A stretch of DNA of 64,000 nucleotides from Favolaschia claudopus (Eukaryota; Basidiomycota; Agaricomycetes; Agaricales; Mycenaceae): NCBI GenBank assembly GCA_037176885.1, contig JAWWNJ010000229.1:62001-126000 (forward strand). Direction: 5' to 3'. The translations under genes were made by a program, and so were the position numbers. Under the pieces are notes generated by a model. It worked only from the letters and a program-made list of their open reading frames with translations, ran no database searches and was not told the origin of the DNA. Shown here one piece after another: positions 49,667 to 60,542 of the stretch; the stretch's first letter is position 1; every line of letters begins with the position of its first letter.

Positions 49667-50165
49667 CAGTGCCATCCATCACGTCTCGACTACCCGATTA
49701 GGTGTGGGAAAGTCAAAATTTTGTAATCGTTTCCCGGCCCGCAAAAAACCTTGGTTTCTTCGGAAAACCACGGCAAACGACTCAATTTGATTGTAGCTGT
49801 CGGCCTTATAAAATTCTAAGCCGTAGCATCAAAAATCAGTTTTCGGACCCAAAAAAAATGACCGATTGCACAGCCACCCACCTATAGCCGACGCCCAGAG
49901 CCTCGGATCGAGGGCAAAAGTCCATTTTTTGCTGTTTGCAGCCGAGCAGAAGTGAGTCTGGACCGCGAGGAGTTGGGAAAAGGGCAAAAATTAGAGGAAT
50001 TTTTGCGCTCAAGGCCGAAAAAAATGACCGATTACGTAAGAAAATGAGGTTTCAACGTCAATCGCATTCTTTTCATCGGTTTCCTACCAAAAATTTTGGT
50101 CTCGAAGTCTAATTCTCAGCCGATCAGTCACGGCACGTGTGTCAAAAAGGTGGCGGTTGGCACTG
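49667..50165. mobile_element. MITE family B (CAGTGCCA ends), copy 2
   Basis: 499 bp; TA on both sides (49665-49666, 50166-50167). Reverse-oriented homologue of 2979-3480; AAAATGACCGATTACGTAAG and its surroundings are shared. Confidence 0.88.
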
Positions 50166-50197
50166 TAGTTGCTTTGTAGAGTGTTCTTGCGCCAATA

Positions 50198-50547
50198 CAG
50201 TTGCGGCGAAATCAATTTACTTACCAAATATGGAAATTCTCATCAGAACCGCCCTACTGCACAGAATGAAAATGAAATGGAGGGCCTGTAGTCCTCGTGC
50301 TGAATAGGTCTATGCACAAAAAACGAACCCAACCTGTCATTTTTCTAACCTGAACTTTTTTAGACAATCTCGGCGGCTAGCCCGGCAAAATCAATCAATA
50401 CAAAGATACAGATTTTTCCACATCAGACATATGTAGGCTTGAGTCTCTATCGACTTCCCGCTTGAGAAACCCATTCATATCTAATGAAAAGCAGAGGATT
50501 GATGGGAATTCCCATAAAAGGTAAGTAAATTGATTTCGCCGCAACTG
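50198..50547. mobile_element. 350-bp MITE (CAGTTGCGGCGAAATC ends)
   Basis: A perfect 28-bp inverted end starting CAGTTGCGGCGAAATCAA is flanked by TA on both sides (50196-50197, 50548-50549). Non-coding interior. Confidence 0.9.
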
Positions 50548-50771
50548 TACTTATTGCGAGCTCTGCACTCAAATTTATTTTTCACTCCATCTTAAACCTC
50601 CACAGTTGGTTGCTATTTTAGGGCATGTTCACTATGGGTTTTCGACTCAAATGGCTATGGGTTAAGGGTTACCGGAAAATCATGGAATTTCCCTGCAAAC
50701 CACCATGCTTTTTCAAGAATGATTCGACATCAAGGAATCAAAATTCTGCGTTGTAAGCATGCACAGTGAGA

Positions 50772-51464
50772 ATAGTGCTGGCCATAAATACGATACGATA
50801 AGAATTTTCCATATCGTATTCATATTCAAACATATTCTGAAATTCTGAATATGCCAGCGGCGTATCGTATTTGTAGTGTATCGTATTCATATTCATAGCG
50901 GCTGAATGCGAAGATATTATGAATATATTTGAATATATTCTCTCACATGAAACTTACTCTAGCAGGCACATTAACCAAGTCAAATAGGTGTTCAACATGC
51001 TCGGTTATCGTTCATATTCTGTCCATTCAATGTCCTGAATGACCTGCACCATACAAAAGGTCAAATTTCAACATGGGACGGCTCGGGGACCAAGGATGCC
51101 GGCATGGAATGTTTATCCGAGATGCTCGGGTGACTGGTTGGATCTATGCCGAATGCCTCGGAAGACCACGGGAGGCTGATTGTCGTGTTCAGGGCTGATA
51201 TAGACCAATGATTACCCCGAAAATCTTGGCCGGGAGCCACCGCCGAGAGCCGCCGAGGGGCAAATCACGCCGCAGTGGTATTCAAACGTATTCAAATATA
51301 TTCAAGTACGCTATGGCCGTATCGTATTCGTATCCATATTCTGGCATATTCATATTCACCCGTATTCATATTCAGTTTAGGGGTTTCGAGCACCGTATCG
51401 TATTCATATTTATTCGAATATATTCAGAATATATTTTTTCGTATCGTATTTATGGCCAGCACTA
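50772..51464. mobile_element. hAT-type element with CGTATCGTATT subterminal repeats
   Basis: Ends TAGTGCTGGCCATAAATA and its complement, with a perfect 8-bp duplication AGTGAGAA (50764-50771 and 51465-51472). Both subterminal regions consist of many CGTATCGTATTCATATTCA-type units. 693 bp, no transposase. Confidence 0.9.
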
Positions 51465-51472
51465 AGTGAGAA

Positions 51473-52347
51473 TAAACGGAGCCTCAAAACGTATAAGAAA
51501 GACGAGGTCTGATTTTGCAAATTGCATGCGACTGCTTATGCATGAATAGTCTCGTGACCAGACCATCCCAAAGGGAACCCTGTCATAAGTACACCACCAA
51601 CCTGGACTGGGGTCTTGGTGAGACCAGGCTGAAAGATTGATTTGAGATCGTTCGCTGGCACCAATTCGGTCTCGTTTTGATTCCAAATTGACATCTTCTT
51701 TCCGGGCTCAAAATGAACTCAGATTTGTGATCACTCTGGACTCAATTTCAACCTCGTTTTGATTCCTTGTCCTGCTCTCAACATATCGTCTTCCTTGTCG
51801 AGTTGCTGAGAATTTCAATTTGTAGCAAGAGTACGTTGTTAGTAGCGTTGAGTAGCCAAAACACAATCACCGCCAAAGCATAGATAGTGAAGTCAGAATG
51901 TAAGTATGGGGCGGATATACTGTCCTCGAAGAGTCGCAAGCCCGGCTCAAGAATTGGGCAACTACAAGTTTTTTGAAGAGAAAAATGCAAGTCCCCACGC
52001 ACGTGGTTTGATCGCGTGACTTATTTGGCAGATCATATGATGTTGGTTTGTTTGTGACGTGTGACTTCGTCGTTCTCTTCCTCTCCCCTCATCTTCTCCT
52101 TCCTCTTCCTCCCTCTTCCTCCCCAATGTCCTCGTAACCGTTGCTATACCTCTTGCTGCATCCGCCATCAAGACTATCAAGGACTCTATCTCAATCATGG
52201 GTTCTTGCCCCCTCTGAACGTCGAAGACGCCGCCGCCGCCCATGCTCAACATCGACTTGTGCCACCAGCAAACCGGGGCGATGGTGACGTGATTGCAAAG
52301 AGTGACTGTGGGGAGGTGTTTTCGTTGACGGGATTGGCTTTCTGGTG
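51473..52347. other. Region left of the copia TRIM, no defined gene
   Basis: A plus-strand frame (52061-52352) just before the insertion and a pyrimidine-rich stretch ahead of ATG at 52125 could belong to a host gene cut by the TRIM, but I recognise no domain. Confidence 0.35.
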
Positions 52348-52352
52348 CGTAT

Positions 52353-53981
52353 TGTCAGGACATGAATTTGGTTGTTCGCATCATTCCGAGTTGGAACATT
52401 TCTTATCTCTTGATATCTATCTACATATATATACTTCCCGTAGTTGAGTATGGTCTACAATCAATCATTCTTACTCTTTACCCTCATCTCTGAGACTCTT
52501 GTGCCCCTCCGTGTGCTCCTGCACCTGCACTCCAGCAGCTCTTGTTCCGATCGAGCTCTACCGGCTTCCAGCCACCTCGGTCTATATTCTGATAGGTTAT
52601 GGGCCCCGCGCCCTAGCGCCTGAGCTTGATGCGAGAGCAGCTTGCTCCAGCGTGCCTCCGGAATCTTACCATCCACTCGTTACTTCCACTGCTCATCCTG
52701 ATCTACACCATCCTCGCATCCACCTTGACTCCTTGCTGTTCTTCCTAGGTCTTCCTCTCGAGCCTCCCTTACACTGCAGCCTCGACACTCTTATCTCTAC
52801 AGCATCTACTGGTTCTCACGCTGCTGTACAGACCTCTCACGGATGTCAAGTGTCCGTGCACATGACCTGCTCATCCCGATGACTCCCCGAGAGTTCTTTC
52901 CCACACACTGTACTCAGTTCTCCCTCACTGCGTGCAGCTTTGTCCTCTCTCTAGATCCTCACTATGTAAAGGAATTTTTTCCTTCCATGATTCATCCATC
53001 ATCCCCAGCATTTTCACTCTCGAGGAGGTTATTATTTACCTCAATTGTCCTGCTGTTCCGTGGATTCCGACGGCGCTCCTCCAGTGTCTACAGCCATTGC
53101 CGGTTCACTTCCCCTTGCACGACAATTCCTACCAGCATCAGCTTCCATATTCATTCTGCCGACCTTTTTCTTCCATCACAGATCACCACCCTTATCGTTC
53201 GGCAGAACACAATACCAACTACCATTCCTAACTGCTGCACTGCATGCTGCGGTCTCTTGGGATAGGTGGGAGCAACATTGCTGCTCCAACTGCTGTGCTG
53301 TCCTTGCGCACGCAGTGTACCACATCCAGATTTCATTGTTTACTTGGATCTTGGAGCTATCCTCGCTGGGATTTTTTTTCTAGGTATCTAATGGCCAGTG
53401 CGCTGCTATGCACGCAGGATCTGGTTATCACCAGGTGAAAGCTCATGGGCTTCCACATGGATCGCACATCTGAACGACCAATTATAGCAGGGTTGCGGAG
53501 ACTAAACTTGTTCTCGCCGACTTCTCCATTGTAGCGCAACTGTCTTTTCGACCATTCGGTGACGGGGACTGTAGCCATTGTTTCGATTGCAGTTTGCGCT
53601 GCCTTGGGCGTTGTTTTGGTATGACTGCTATGGTTCTTTCTGTCTTCTAAATGCGCTATTCGGTGGGAGCTCTCGCACATTCGTTATTGTTGCTTTTATT
53701 CCTTTGTAGGCTATATCTCGTTCTTTGCGAAGGTGGGAGTGTCAGGACATGAATTTGGTTGTTCGCATCATTCCGAGTTGGAACATTTCTTATCTCTTGA
53801 TATCTATCTACATATATATACTTCCCGTAGTTGAGTATGGTCTACAATCAATCATTCTTACTCTTTACCCTCATCTCTGAGACTCTTGTGCCCCTCCGTG
53901 TGCTCCTGCACCTGCACTCCAGCAGCTCTTGTTCCGATCGAGCTCTACCGGCTTCCAGCCACCTCGGTCTATATTCTGATA
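52353..53981 (+). mobile_element. Copia TRIM: small non-coding LTR element
   Basis: LTRs 52353-52594 and 53740-53981 (242 bp each, starting TGTCAGGACATG) look identical. Target duplication CGTAT at 52348-52352 and 53982-53986. After the 5' LTR comes GGTTATGGGCCCCGCG, the half-tRNA-Met primer site of copia elements; before the 3' LTR comes AAGGTGGGAG, a purine tract. The 1145-bp interior has no gag or pol motif. Depends on an autonomous copia. Confidence 0.92.
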
Positions 53982-53986
53982 CGTAT

Positions 53987-55018
53987 GACCTTTGTTGTGG
54001 CTTCTATACAGCACATTGAGCGCTAGCCCATAGGCCCAGGGCGCATCGCACCACCCAAAACCCAGGTGCGACTATTCCACTTCTTCACCGCAATCATGTC
54101 ACTGAATCTTCCAGGTAGTATATAGTACGTGCGCAAGTGAACTCACCGACCTTTCAACGTCGAGTCAGGCGGTTCGGTGTCAGATCAGCTCAAGGAGCGG
54201 GGTACCCAAAGGCAACGGACGGATAAGGAGGGCTCTTCAATAGCCGGTATGTGCTCCCTTCGACTCCACTCTGCGGTTCATCCATTTTTTCAAGGTTGCA
54301 CATTCATTCGTTTCCCATGTACGTATGCCTCGCCATAGTTTCCGTCTTCGATTATACTGACGCCTGTCTGCAGGATTCACCGTTTGTGTCTGTCGGTGCC
54401 AATAATCAAAGTGGGTGAGTGGACAATAATAGGAGGAAGAGCAATCGGTCGCGAGGAAGGGTGACGATCACAATTACCGTACAGGATTGGATGTACTATT
54501 TTATATCCCAATAACATTATGTTCTAATCTCGAAACCGGCGTGATTCCACATTCATAATTTGTTCAAAGCTTCCTGTGCCCCCAGAGAGGCTGGATGGGA
54601 GCTTCGTTTCGATGTCAGTAATTGAGCTCAAAATGAGGTGGCGCTCAAACTGAGACCAAAATGATAAGCCGAATGGAATGACTTTTGACGTCAACATTGC
54701 CTCTTTTTGAGACCAACCGTGGGCCTCAATTGACACTCAGCATTGAGATCACATAGGTCTCAGTCTGGGTTGGCGGTGTAGTCTCACCAAGTCAGACTTG
54801 ATAGTCGATAAATCTATTATATAGAGTCTGAACTTGATGGCGCCTGTCATCCAAGACCTCGGATTCTGTGACACACGTGCCAGTTCACACGGTCGGATAA
54901 GGAAATGACACGTCGTTCGGAAAACTTGGCGGTCCAACTTGAGCCCAATATGGAGCTTGTTGGCTGCATAAAGGGCTTGGAACGCCACGTTTACTCTTGC
55001 CGGGGCTAATATCTACCA
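53987..55018. other. Gap without a recognised gene
   Basis: Contains short blocks (GAGACCA, CTCAAAA) recalling 51470-51720 but no clear element borders and no supported frame. Confidence 0.35.
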
Positions 55019-55602
55019 CTGTGAAGCATCAATGTGACAATAAATGAAAAGAATGTGAGAAGAACGCACTGTGTCGGCGCCCGCTAGACATTTGGTTCAG
55101 AAACTAGATCTTTGAAGGCTGCGAGAACGGCCTAACTTACCGCCGTAAAACGAGGCAGCAGACCATTTGATTTCCTCTAGCGTGTTTGGTGATACGTCTC
55201 CGTCCTTCAACAAATCGGAAGTGAATGACTGTGCTGCTGTCTGTTCACTCTTCATGGAATTATGTAGGGGCTTCTCACATCAAATTTTCCTGCTACTCAC
55301 CATTTGGCTCTGAACGTATTCCAAGGGAATCTGTGCCATCTCTTCGATAGACTTTCGGTACCTCTCGGCTCGTCGCTTGAAGCCAGCTCCAGGAAACCTG
55401 GTGAATGGGGTAGATTAGATGATGTAGATTGATTCATGTAGAGTACGGGGGTCAGACCACGAAGGAATGTGTCGCACTTGCATAAATCAACTGAAAGTTT
55501 GCAAAGAAGAAAAATCGACGCACAAACTGGAATGAGATCCACAAGAAAGGCGCCTGGCCGGGTGATTTCAGAAAATTCAAGGAGTGCCTGTTCACAGTGA
55601 CT
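55019..55602 (-). pseudogene. Cytochrome P450 fragment
   Basis: Pieces joined by GT-AG introns read E-F-S-E-I-T-R-P-G-A-F-L-V-D-L-I-P-V; then F-P-G-A-G-F-K-R-R-A-E-R-Y and I-P-L-E-Y-V-Q-S-Q-M; then S-F-T-S-D-L-L-K-D and I-K-W-S-A-A-S-F-Y-G; then A-G-A-D-T-V. This is the F-G to I-helix part of fungal P450s (CYP5037-like or O-methylsterigmatocystin-oxidoreductase-like in annotation terms); A-G-A-D-T is the I-helix oxygen-activation motif. The N-terminus, the E-x-x-R motif and the heme-binding Cys loop are absent on both sides, so this is a relic of about 120 codons. P450s oxidise lipids or secondary metabolites with heme. Confidence 0.75.
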
Positions 55603-56073
55603 TAGCGGCCCTGTTTTTTCTGGATTATTCTCACTGGATTGTGGTAAGCAGATCCAAAATACTGGTAGTTACAAAGTCTGATAATTTTTTTTTGAAGTTG
55701 CTCAAAGCATTCCCTGAGCCCCGGCACTGGTGACAAAGTGCTTGTAACTTGAGGAGACATACAAAACTTGATCCTTACTGGATTCTTTCTTAATTCAATC
55801 CACAAATTTCGGGAATTTACACACCAGGTACTGGGAAGGGTCTCATCCAATACACTACCCAGTTTCAAGCATTGGAATTTTTCTTTTTGGAGAGAAACAC
55901 TACTTACTTATAAGTTCTAACTTAATAAATAGTAAAAATAGCAGTCTTAATAGAATCAAACACTTTGAAGTACATAAGTATACTGTAGGTACCATAATAG
56001 AGAAAGCGCAACAGAGTTGTTACATTTTGACCATTTTCCCCGCCCAACCTTGATCAAGACCTATTACGCTATG
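55603..56073. other. Gap without a recognised feature
   Basis: AT-rich, no supported gene. The missing N-terminal P450 exons were not found here. Confidence 0.35.
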
Positions 56074-56075
56074 TA

Positions 56076-56435
56076 CAAAACACTGGAGCGCTCCGAAAAA
56101 AAGTTCACACAACGGTTTTGACAGCTCCTGCCTAATTCGGCCAGCCCGCTCCACTCTCTCCAACGACACTCGCCCTTTCGTCACTGCTCCTGGAACGTCT
56201 CTCTCGCCTACCATGCCCTACAATACCTTCCGCTACATCCCTCCTGCACACAAGCGGCTCATGATTACCATGGCCGCCAACGGGATGTCCAATCAAGAGC
56301 ATAGGCTGCAACACGAGGTCGCCCCGCCCTGACGCGCCAGCCGTCGACGCAATGGATCCGGCAGTGCCTACCTCATATGGCAATTGACGTCATCGCATCA
56401 ATGGGAACTTTTTTTCGGAGCGCTCCAGTGTTTTG
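56076..56435 (+). mobile_element. Internally deleted mariner: MITE retaining the transposase start
   Basis: Perfect inverted ends of about 30 bp starting CAAAACACTGGAGCGCTC are flanked by TA (56074-56075, 56436-56437). Inside, from 56213, an ATG opens M-P-Y-N-T-F-R-Y-I-P-P-A-H-K-R and M-S-N-Q-E before the frame ends after about 35 codons; this looks like the helix-turn-helix start of a DDE_3 transposase. It is thus a direct deletion product of a full Tc1/mariner-like element. Confidence 0.85.
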
Positions 56436-56555
56436 TAGATAGCTGGAATGGCTTCCTTTTGAAGAGTAGAAGAGATTGTATGGAGCAGATTTACTCCCCA
56501 TTGACTTTCGTGATTTTGACCACAAATTTGGCCATCCTAAAGGGAAAATTGATTA

Positions 56556-57294
56556 CAGCTGTTTGCAAAGCTAATGGCACTTCCGATCATTTTGTATACA
56601 AAGAGCAATTTAAATGTCCGAACTTGTATTGCTCCTTACACAACCATTTGTGGACCAATTCCCATGATTCCAGGCTCATTTCGTAGCATTTTAACAGGGC
56701 TTTCATCCTATATCTGAACCGTCCTCTAATGCGATCCCTTTGCGTCCCTTGATTGCCGGTCATCGGCGGTAATACGAACAACGAGCCTGAAAAAACTTAA
56801 TCATTTCTGTTCAGAATCACTTCGATTTTTAAAATTATGTAGCCATTAGGTAGGTAATGAGGTCTGCAAGCTCAAAATGTAAGACAACCACAATCCACTA
56901 ACAGCAGAATGAAATTATTCACCAAGTGCTCGTTCTGGGCGCTGAGCAATTGTATCTGCATATTTTCAAAAGGTATGATTGCAGACCTGATTTGAGCTTT
57001 ATTCCTCTGCTAATATTGCTTTATGGCGCCCCAAACCGTCCAGAATTGAGCTAGAACGATGCAAATCACATCCCAGTTGGGACAACTAACCTCGGCATGA
57101 TGCCATCACATTTCGGAAGCACTTGCCGCTATTTGCCGGCGGCTTGGAACCCCTGCCGAACCGCTTCAGAACAAAACTTGAACTGTGTGAATTGGTTGGA
57201 AATTGGATGAGATATGAGGGCGGGAAGATAGGACGTTTGAAATGCTCTCTTTTCATAAAAATTCAAGAAGTGCCATTAACTATGCAAACAGCTG
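56556..57294. mobile_element. 739-bp TA-flanked TIR element (CAGCTGTTTGCA ends)
   Basis: The left 65 bp (CAGCTGTTTGCAAAGC...) match the inverted right end over most positions, including TAATGGCACTTC and AAAGAGCA blocks. TA lies on both sides (56554-56555, 57295-57296). No transposase frame. A lone right end with the same TATGCAAACGGCTG motif occurs at about 49090-49115. Confidence 0.78.
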
Positions 57295-57296
57295 TA

Positions 57297-58062
57297 AGAT
57301 TCTACGCTCTCTTCATAGAACTGTAGTTGCGAAGTACATCCGTGACCAGCTCGATGGTCAGGAGATTTTCTTAGACGACGATGATCCCGAACAGCAAGCA
57401 CCTTCAGACACCGAGGCAGTGGGAAATGTCGTCGTGGGTTCCAGAAAGACGCCGACCTCGTTCGCCGACTTGGAAAATGACATGAAAGAGGATGCCGCCT
57501 TCACGCGATTCCGTCTTCGATTTGCGGAGTTCTTAAACAACTTTCTTCCAGCCTTCGGTTACGGCCTTCCGCAGGGCAAGCGTGTGGCTATCCAACCCAC
57601 TCAGGAAGTGAGACTCAACTAACTCACAGCTTTCGTGTGCTTACACCCACGCAGATCATCCCATTTCAATTTCTGAAAGTCTTCTTCCAGTCACTGGAAA
57701 CTTGGATCGACGATACGGACTATCTTCACTGTAGCCCATTCTTCCACAACTCGGAACGATATGACGCAGCCCTGGTGAAGACCATTGACGGGCACATCTT
57801 CGTGCGCCTTGTCTACGTTTTTACCTACAAGATGGAAGACCCCGTTTGCGCTGATGCAAGCGTCGGAACAGGCGCGAGGACGGCAAAGGATAAAGCGCTG
57901 GGACTGTATCGTGTTTGCCAGCGCCAACGGAAGGACTGTGAATTCATTTCAGTTCATTCTATTGTTCGCGGTGCCTTCATTGTGCCTGATTTCAGCCGCA
58001 AGGGAGATTATCTGGTCGTTGATACAGCGGTTCCCGGAACTCTTGCCCGGATCACAAAGTGA
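57297..58062 (+). CDS. C-terminal part of a large transposon-type protein (two exons)
   Basis: After the TIR element an open frame continues with an acidic patch (D-D-D-D-P-E), F-R-L-R-F-A-E-F-L-N-N-F-L-P and G-K-R-V-A-I-Q-P-T-Q-E; a GT-AG intron of 47 nt (57609-57655) joins it to F-F-Q-S-L-E-T-W-I, S-E-R-Y-D-A-A-L-V, F-V-R-L-V-Y-V-F-T-Y, L-G-L-Y-R-V and G-D-Y-L-V-V-D-T-A-V. From memory, this order matches the C-terminus of large C2H2-bearing or CMC/Plavaka-type transposon proteins in agaricomycetes; the exact class is uncertain. The N-terminal bulk is missing, cut off by the element at 56556-57294. Confidence 0.55.
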
Positions 58063-58171
58063 TGCGTTTTAATTCGTAAAATCAGAAAAATGTAGTTAAT
58101 TGAATTAAATCGTTTGCTCTCGCTCTACGTCCTCCTGCACTCTGTCTGCCGCCTCAAGACCTCATTCAAGC

Positions 58172-59276
58172 ATGGTGTACAAGCCCCACAGCAGCGAGGT
58201 CAAGTTCCTCGCGCTTGCAGCCCTCGAACGAGGCGTGGCAGTCCCCACCATTGAGTCATTAGAGTATATGGCGTGGACCGGCGCAGCATTTTCCGCTGGA
58301 AGGCGCAGGTGGAATCGACATTCACTCTTGCTCGGCAGCACTCTGCAATGGTAGGGCGCCCCCGAGCTATCCCTGCGCCGCTGCTTCACGTTCTCACCCA
58401 ACTTCTTGAGGAAACACCGACACTTTACCTCGACGAGATTGCCGATTACTTCAGTGTTATGCATGGAGAGCTTCCGGCGATTTCGACCCTTGCTCGGGCT
58501 ATTGCAGACCTCGGATATAACCGGAAAATCATCCGCCGTATTGCTGCCCAGCGCGATGATGTACTACGCACAAACTGGATGCGTTGGGTGCTTGCAAACA
58601 TCACCGCAAACCAGATGGTCTTTACAGACGAGTTCAGCAAGGATGGCAGAACATTAGCGCGACGTTATGATTATGCACCGAGTGGTGTACGGCCTGAAGA
58701 GTTCTTCAATCATGATCGCGGGCAGCGATGGAGCATTCTTCCCGCCCTCGCGCTCGAGGGCTACCTTACTGTTCGATTCGTTGAGGGCTTTGTTGATGGT
58801 GAAGAGTTCTTTGATTTTATCTTGAACGAGCTTGTACGTCTCCCTGTTATGTGCCGTGAATTGTACTGACATTTCTTTTAGCTTCCCAAAATGAATCCTT
58901 ACCCGGGTGATCACAGTGTGCTTATAATGGACAACTGCCGCATCCATAAGAGCGAGGCAGTACAGAAGGCCTGTGATGATAGCTAGCTGAAGGACTTCGC
59001 CGATCCAAATAGTTTTCAGGTATTCTATTGATCTTTCTGCCGCCCTACTCTCCCGATTTCAACAGGATCGAGGAGAGCTTCAGCTGTTGTACGTCTTCAC
59101 ATTCACCCGCTCATTTGAATATTGAAAGTCTTTTAGTGAAAGCTTGGTTACGACGACATTGGCGCGAGTTTGAATGGACGGATGACCCCGAGACTGTGCT
59201 CTTGAGAGCGTGCATTGAGGCAGTGTCAGCAGACAATGCTCCTGGGTGGTTTCGTCACTCGGGTTATGTGCAGTAG
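58172..59276 (+). pseudogene. Second Tc1/mariner (DDE_3) transposase, frameshifted
   Basis: The ATG at 58172 starts M-V-Y-K-P-H-S-S-E-V-K-F-L-A-L and L-E-R-G-V-A-V-P-T-I-E-S. Near 58265 the frame shifts by one base to G-V-D-R-R-S-I-F-R-W-K (helix-turn-helix). It runs through the first catalytic Asp (V-F-T-D-E-F-S), over a 48-nt GT-AG intron (58837-58884), to L-I-M-D-N-C-R-I-H (second Asp), then a stop near 58983; the end resumes with L-P-P-Y-S-P-D-F-N-R-I-E-E (third acidic residue) and closes at 59276. All triad residues are present but the gene is broken at least twice. It is diverged from the copy at 34288. Confidence 0.82.
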
Positions 59277-59430
59277 TTCTTGTATTCCCATAGCTTGGCT
59301 CCTACTATACTGATATTGCAATTAGATGTAATTAAAAGAGTGAATCGTAAGTAAATAAAGTGTACGGAGGATAAACGAGTGGTCGAGAACAAGCAGAAAA
59401 TAAAGGTCAGGAAGGGGAGCGAACGAAAGT

Positions 59431-60542
59431 CTACATGGCCGGTGGGCCACCAGCACCGGAAGCATCCATGTCGGGATAGGGTGTATTGGAGAAGGGGGAT
59501 GCCGGGAAGGACGACGCAGATGGTGCACTTGCGTTCTGAATATTCATGAACGGCATCATCTGCCCAGCGCCATTGTGTGGGTTTGCGAAGGGAGTCATTG
59601 GCGCACTCGCATTCTGCGTGTTTGCAAATAGAGCCGTCTGCGGGAATCCGCCGAATGCTCCGGGGAATGGAGAGCGTTGTGCGCCCATGACGGACATTAA
59701 TGTCTGGATCATGAACTGTTGTTGCTGTTGCGCGGCTTGGCCGCTCTGCTGCTGCAGCAGCAGCATCTGCATAAGAAGATCATTGTTGGGGGTAGAGGGC
59801 GCAACAGAGGTCGAAGGGCCAGCAGCAGGTTGAGGCGGCTGGTGAAAACCGCGCGACTTATCCGGGCGGAATGCAGATTTGCCGATTGGCAGCGTACCCC
59901 AATGCAGGACGGAAAACACAAGTGTGTCCTGCTGGTTTTTGCCAAGGATGAAGTGCCGCCCGGAAGAATCGTCACGCGCGCATGCCTCGGTGTGTTTTGC
60001 GTCGCCGCAGTGAAACTTTCCCCCAGGATTATAGAGCTGGAACATGTGGATGCGTAGCGGCTCAAGCTTTTCGTCGAGGGTTTTCTGTATCTATTGTCAG
60101 GACTGGACAGATTCAAATGGAAAGCAAAGCTACCTTGCCATGAATGAGCTTGGAAAGATCATTGATAGGCTCGACGCGCATGCCGAGGATGCTATCATCA
60201 TCCACAGACTGCAGAGATATTAATGTAAATTGTGCACGATTGAGAGCAACTCACATATTGCACTTTTTTCACAGCCGGACGCGCCAGATGGAGCTCAAAG
60301 TGGATCATCTCACCAGCCTTCAACGCAATGTTGACACTCTTGATGTGTGTACGAAAGTGGTTCAGTCCGTTGTCGTCTTTGAGCGGCAGGCCAGAGCCAA
60401 CTGTGCGCCCATTCTTGAAAAATTTGTACATAAAACTTGCAACATCGACTGCTTCGACAGGTGCGGCGATGGTGGTAGCAACAAGAAGGTGAAGTCCCTC
60501 AATGTCCGAGGGGTCCAGAGTGGTGATAGTGGTAGGTCCGAT
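59431..60542 (-). CDS. Hypothetical protein with Gln-rich C-terminus
   Basis: Exons joined by introns at 60209-60254 (46 nt) and 60091-60133 (43 nt) give L-H-L-L-V-A-T-T-I, F-M-Y-K-F-F-K-N-G-R-T-V-G, H-F-R-T-H-I-K-S-V, V-K-K-V-Q-Y-M-S-V-D-D-D-S, L-R-I-H-M-F-Q-L-Y-N-P-G-G-K-F-H-C-G-D and a Gln/Ala/Met-rich tail ending at 59431. I recall a family of agaricomycete proteins with this F-x-N-G ... L-Y-H-P-G-x-K-x-x-C-G-D pattern but no known function. The N-terminus is unresolved: upstream in the same frame lie a TAG (60543-60545 region) and, beyond it, plausible family-like codons (L-T-R-P-E-A-L-P-Q-E-L-Y), so the stop may be a mutation. Confidence 0.6.
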
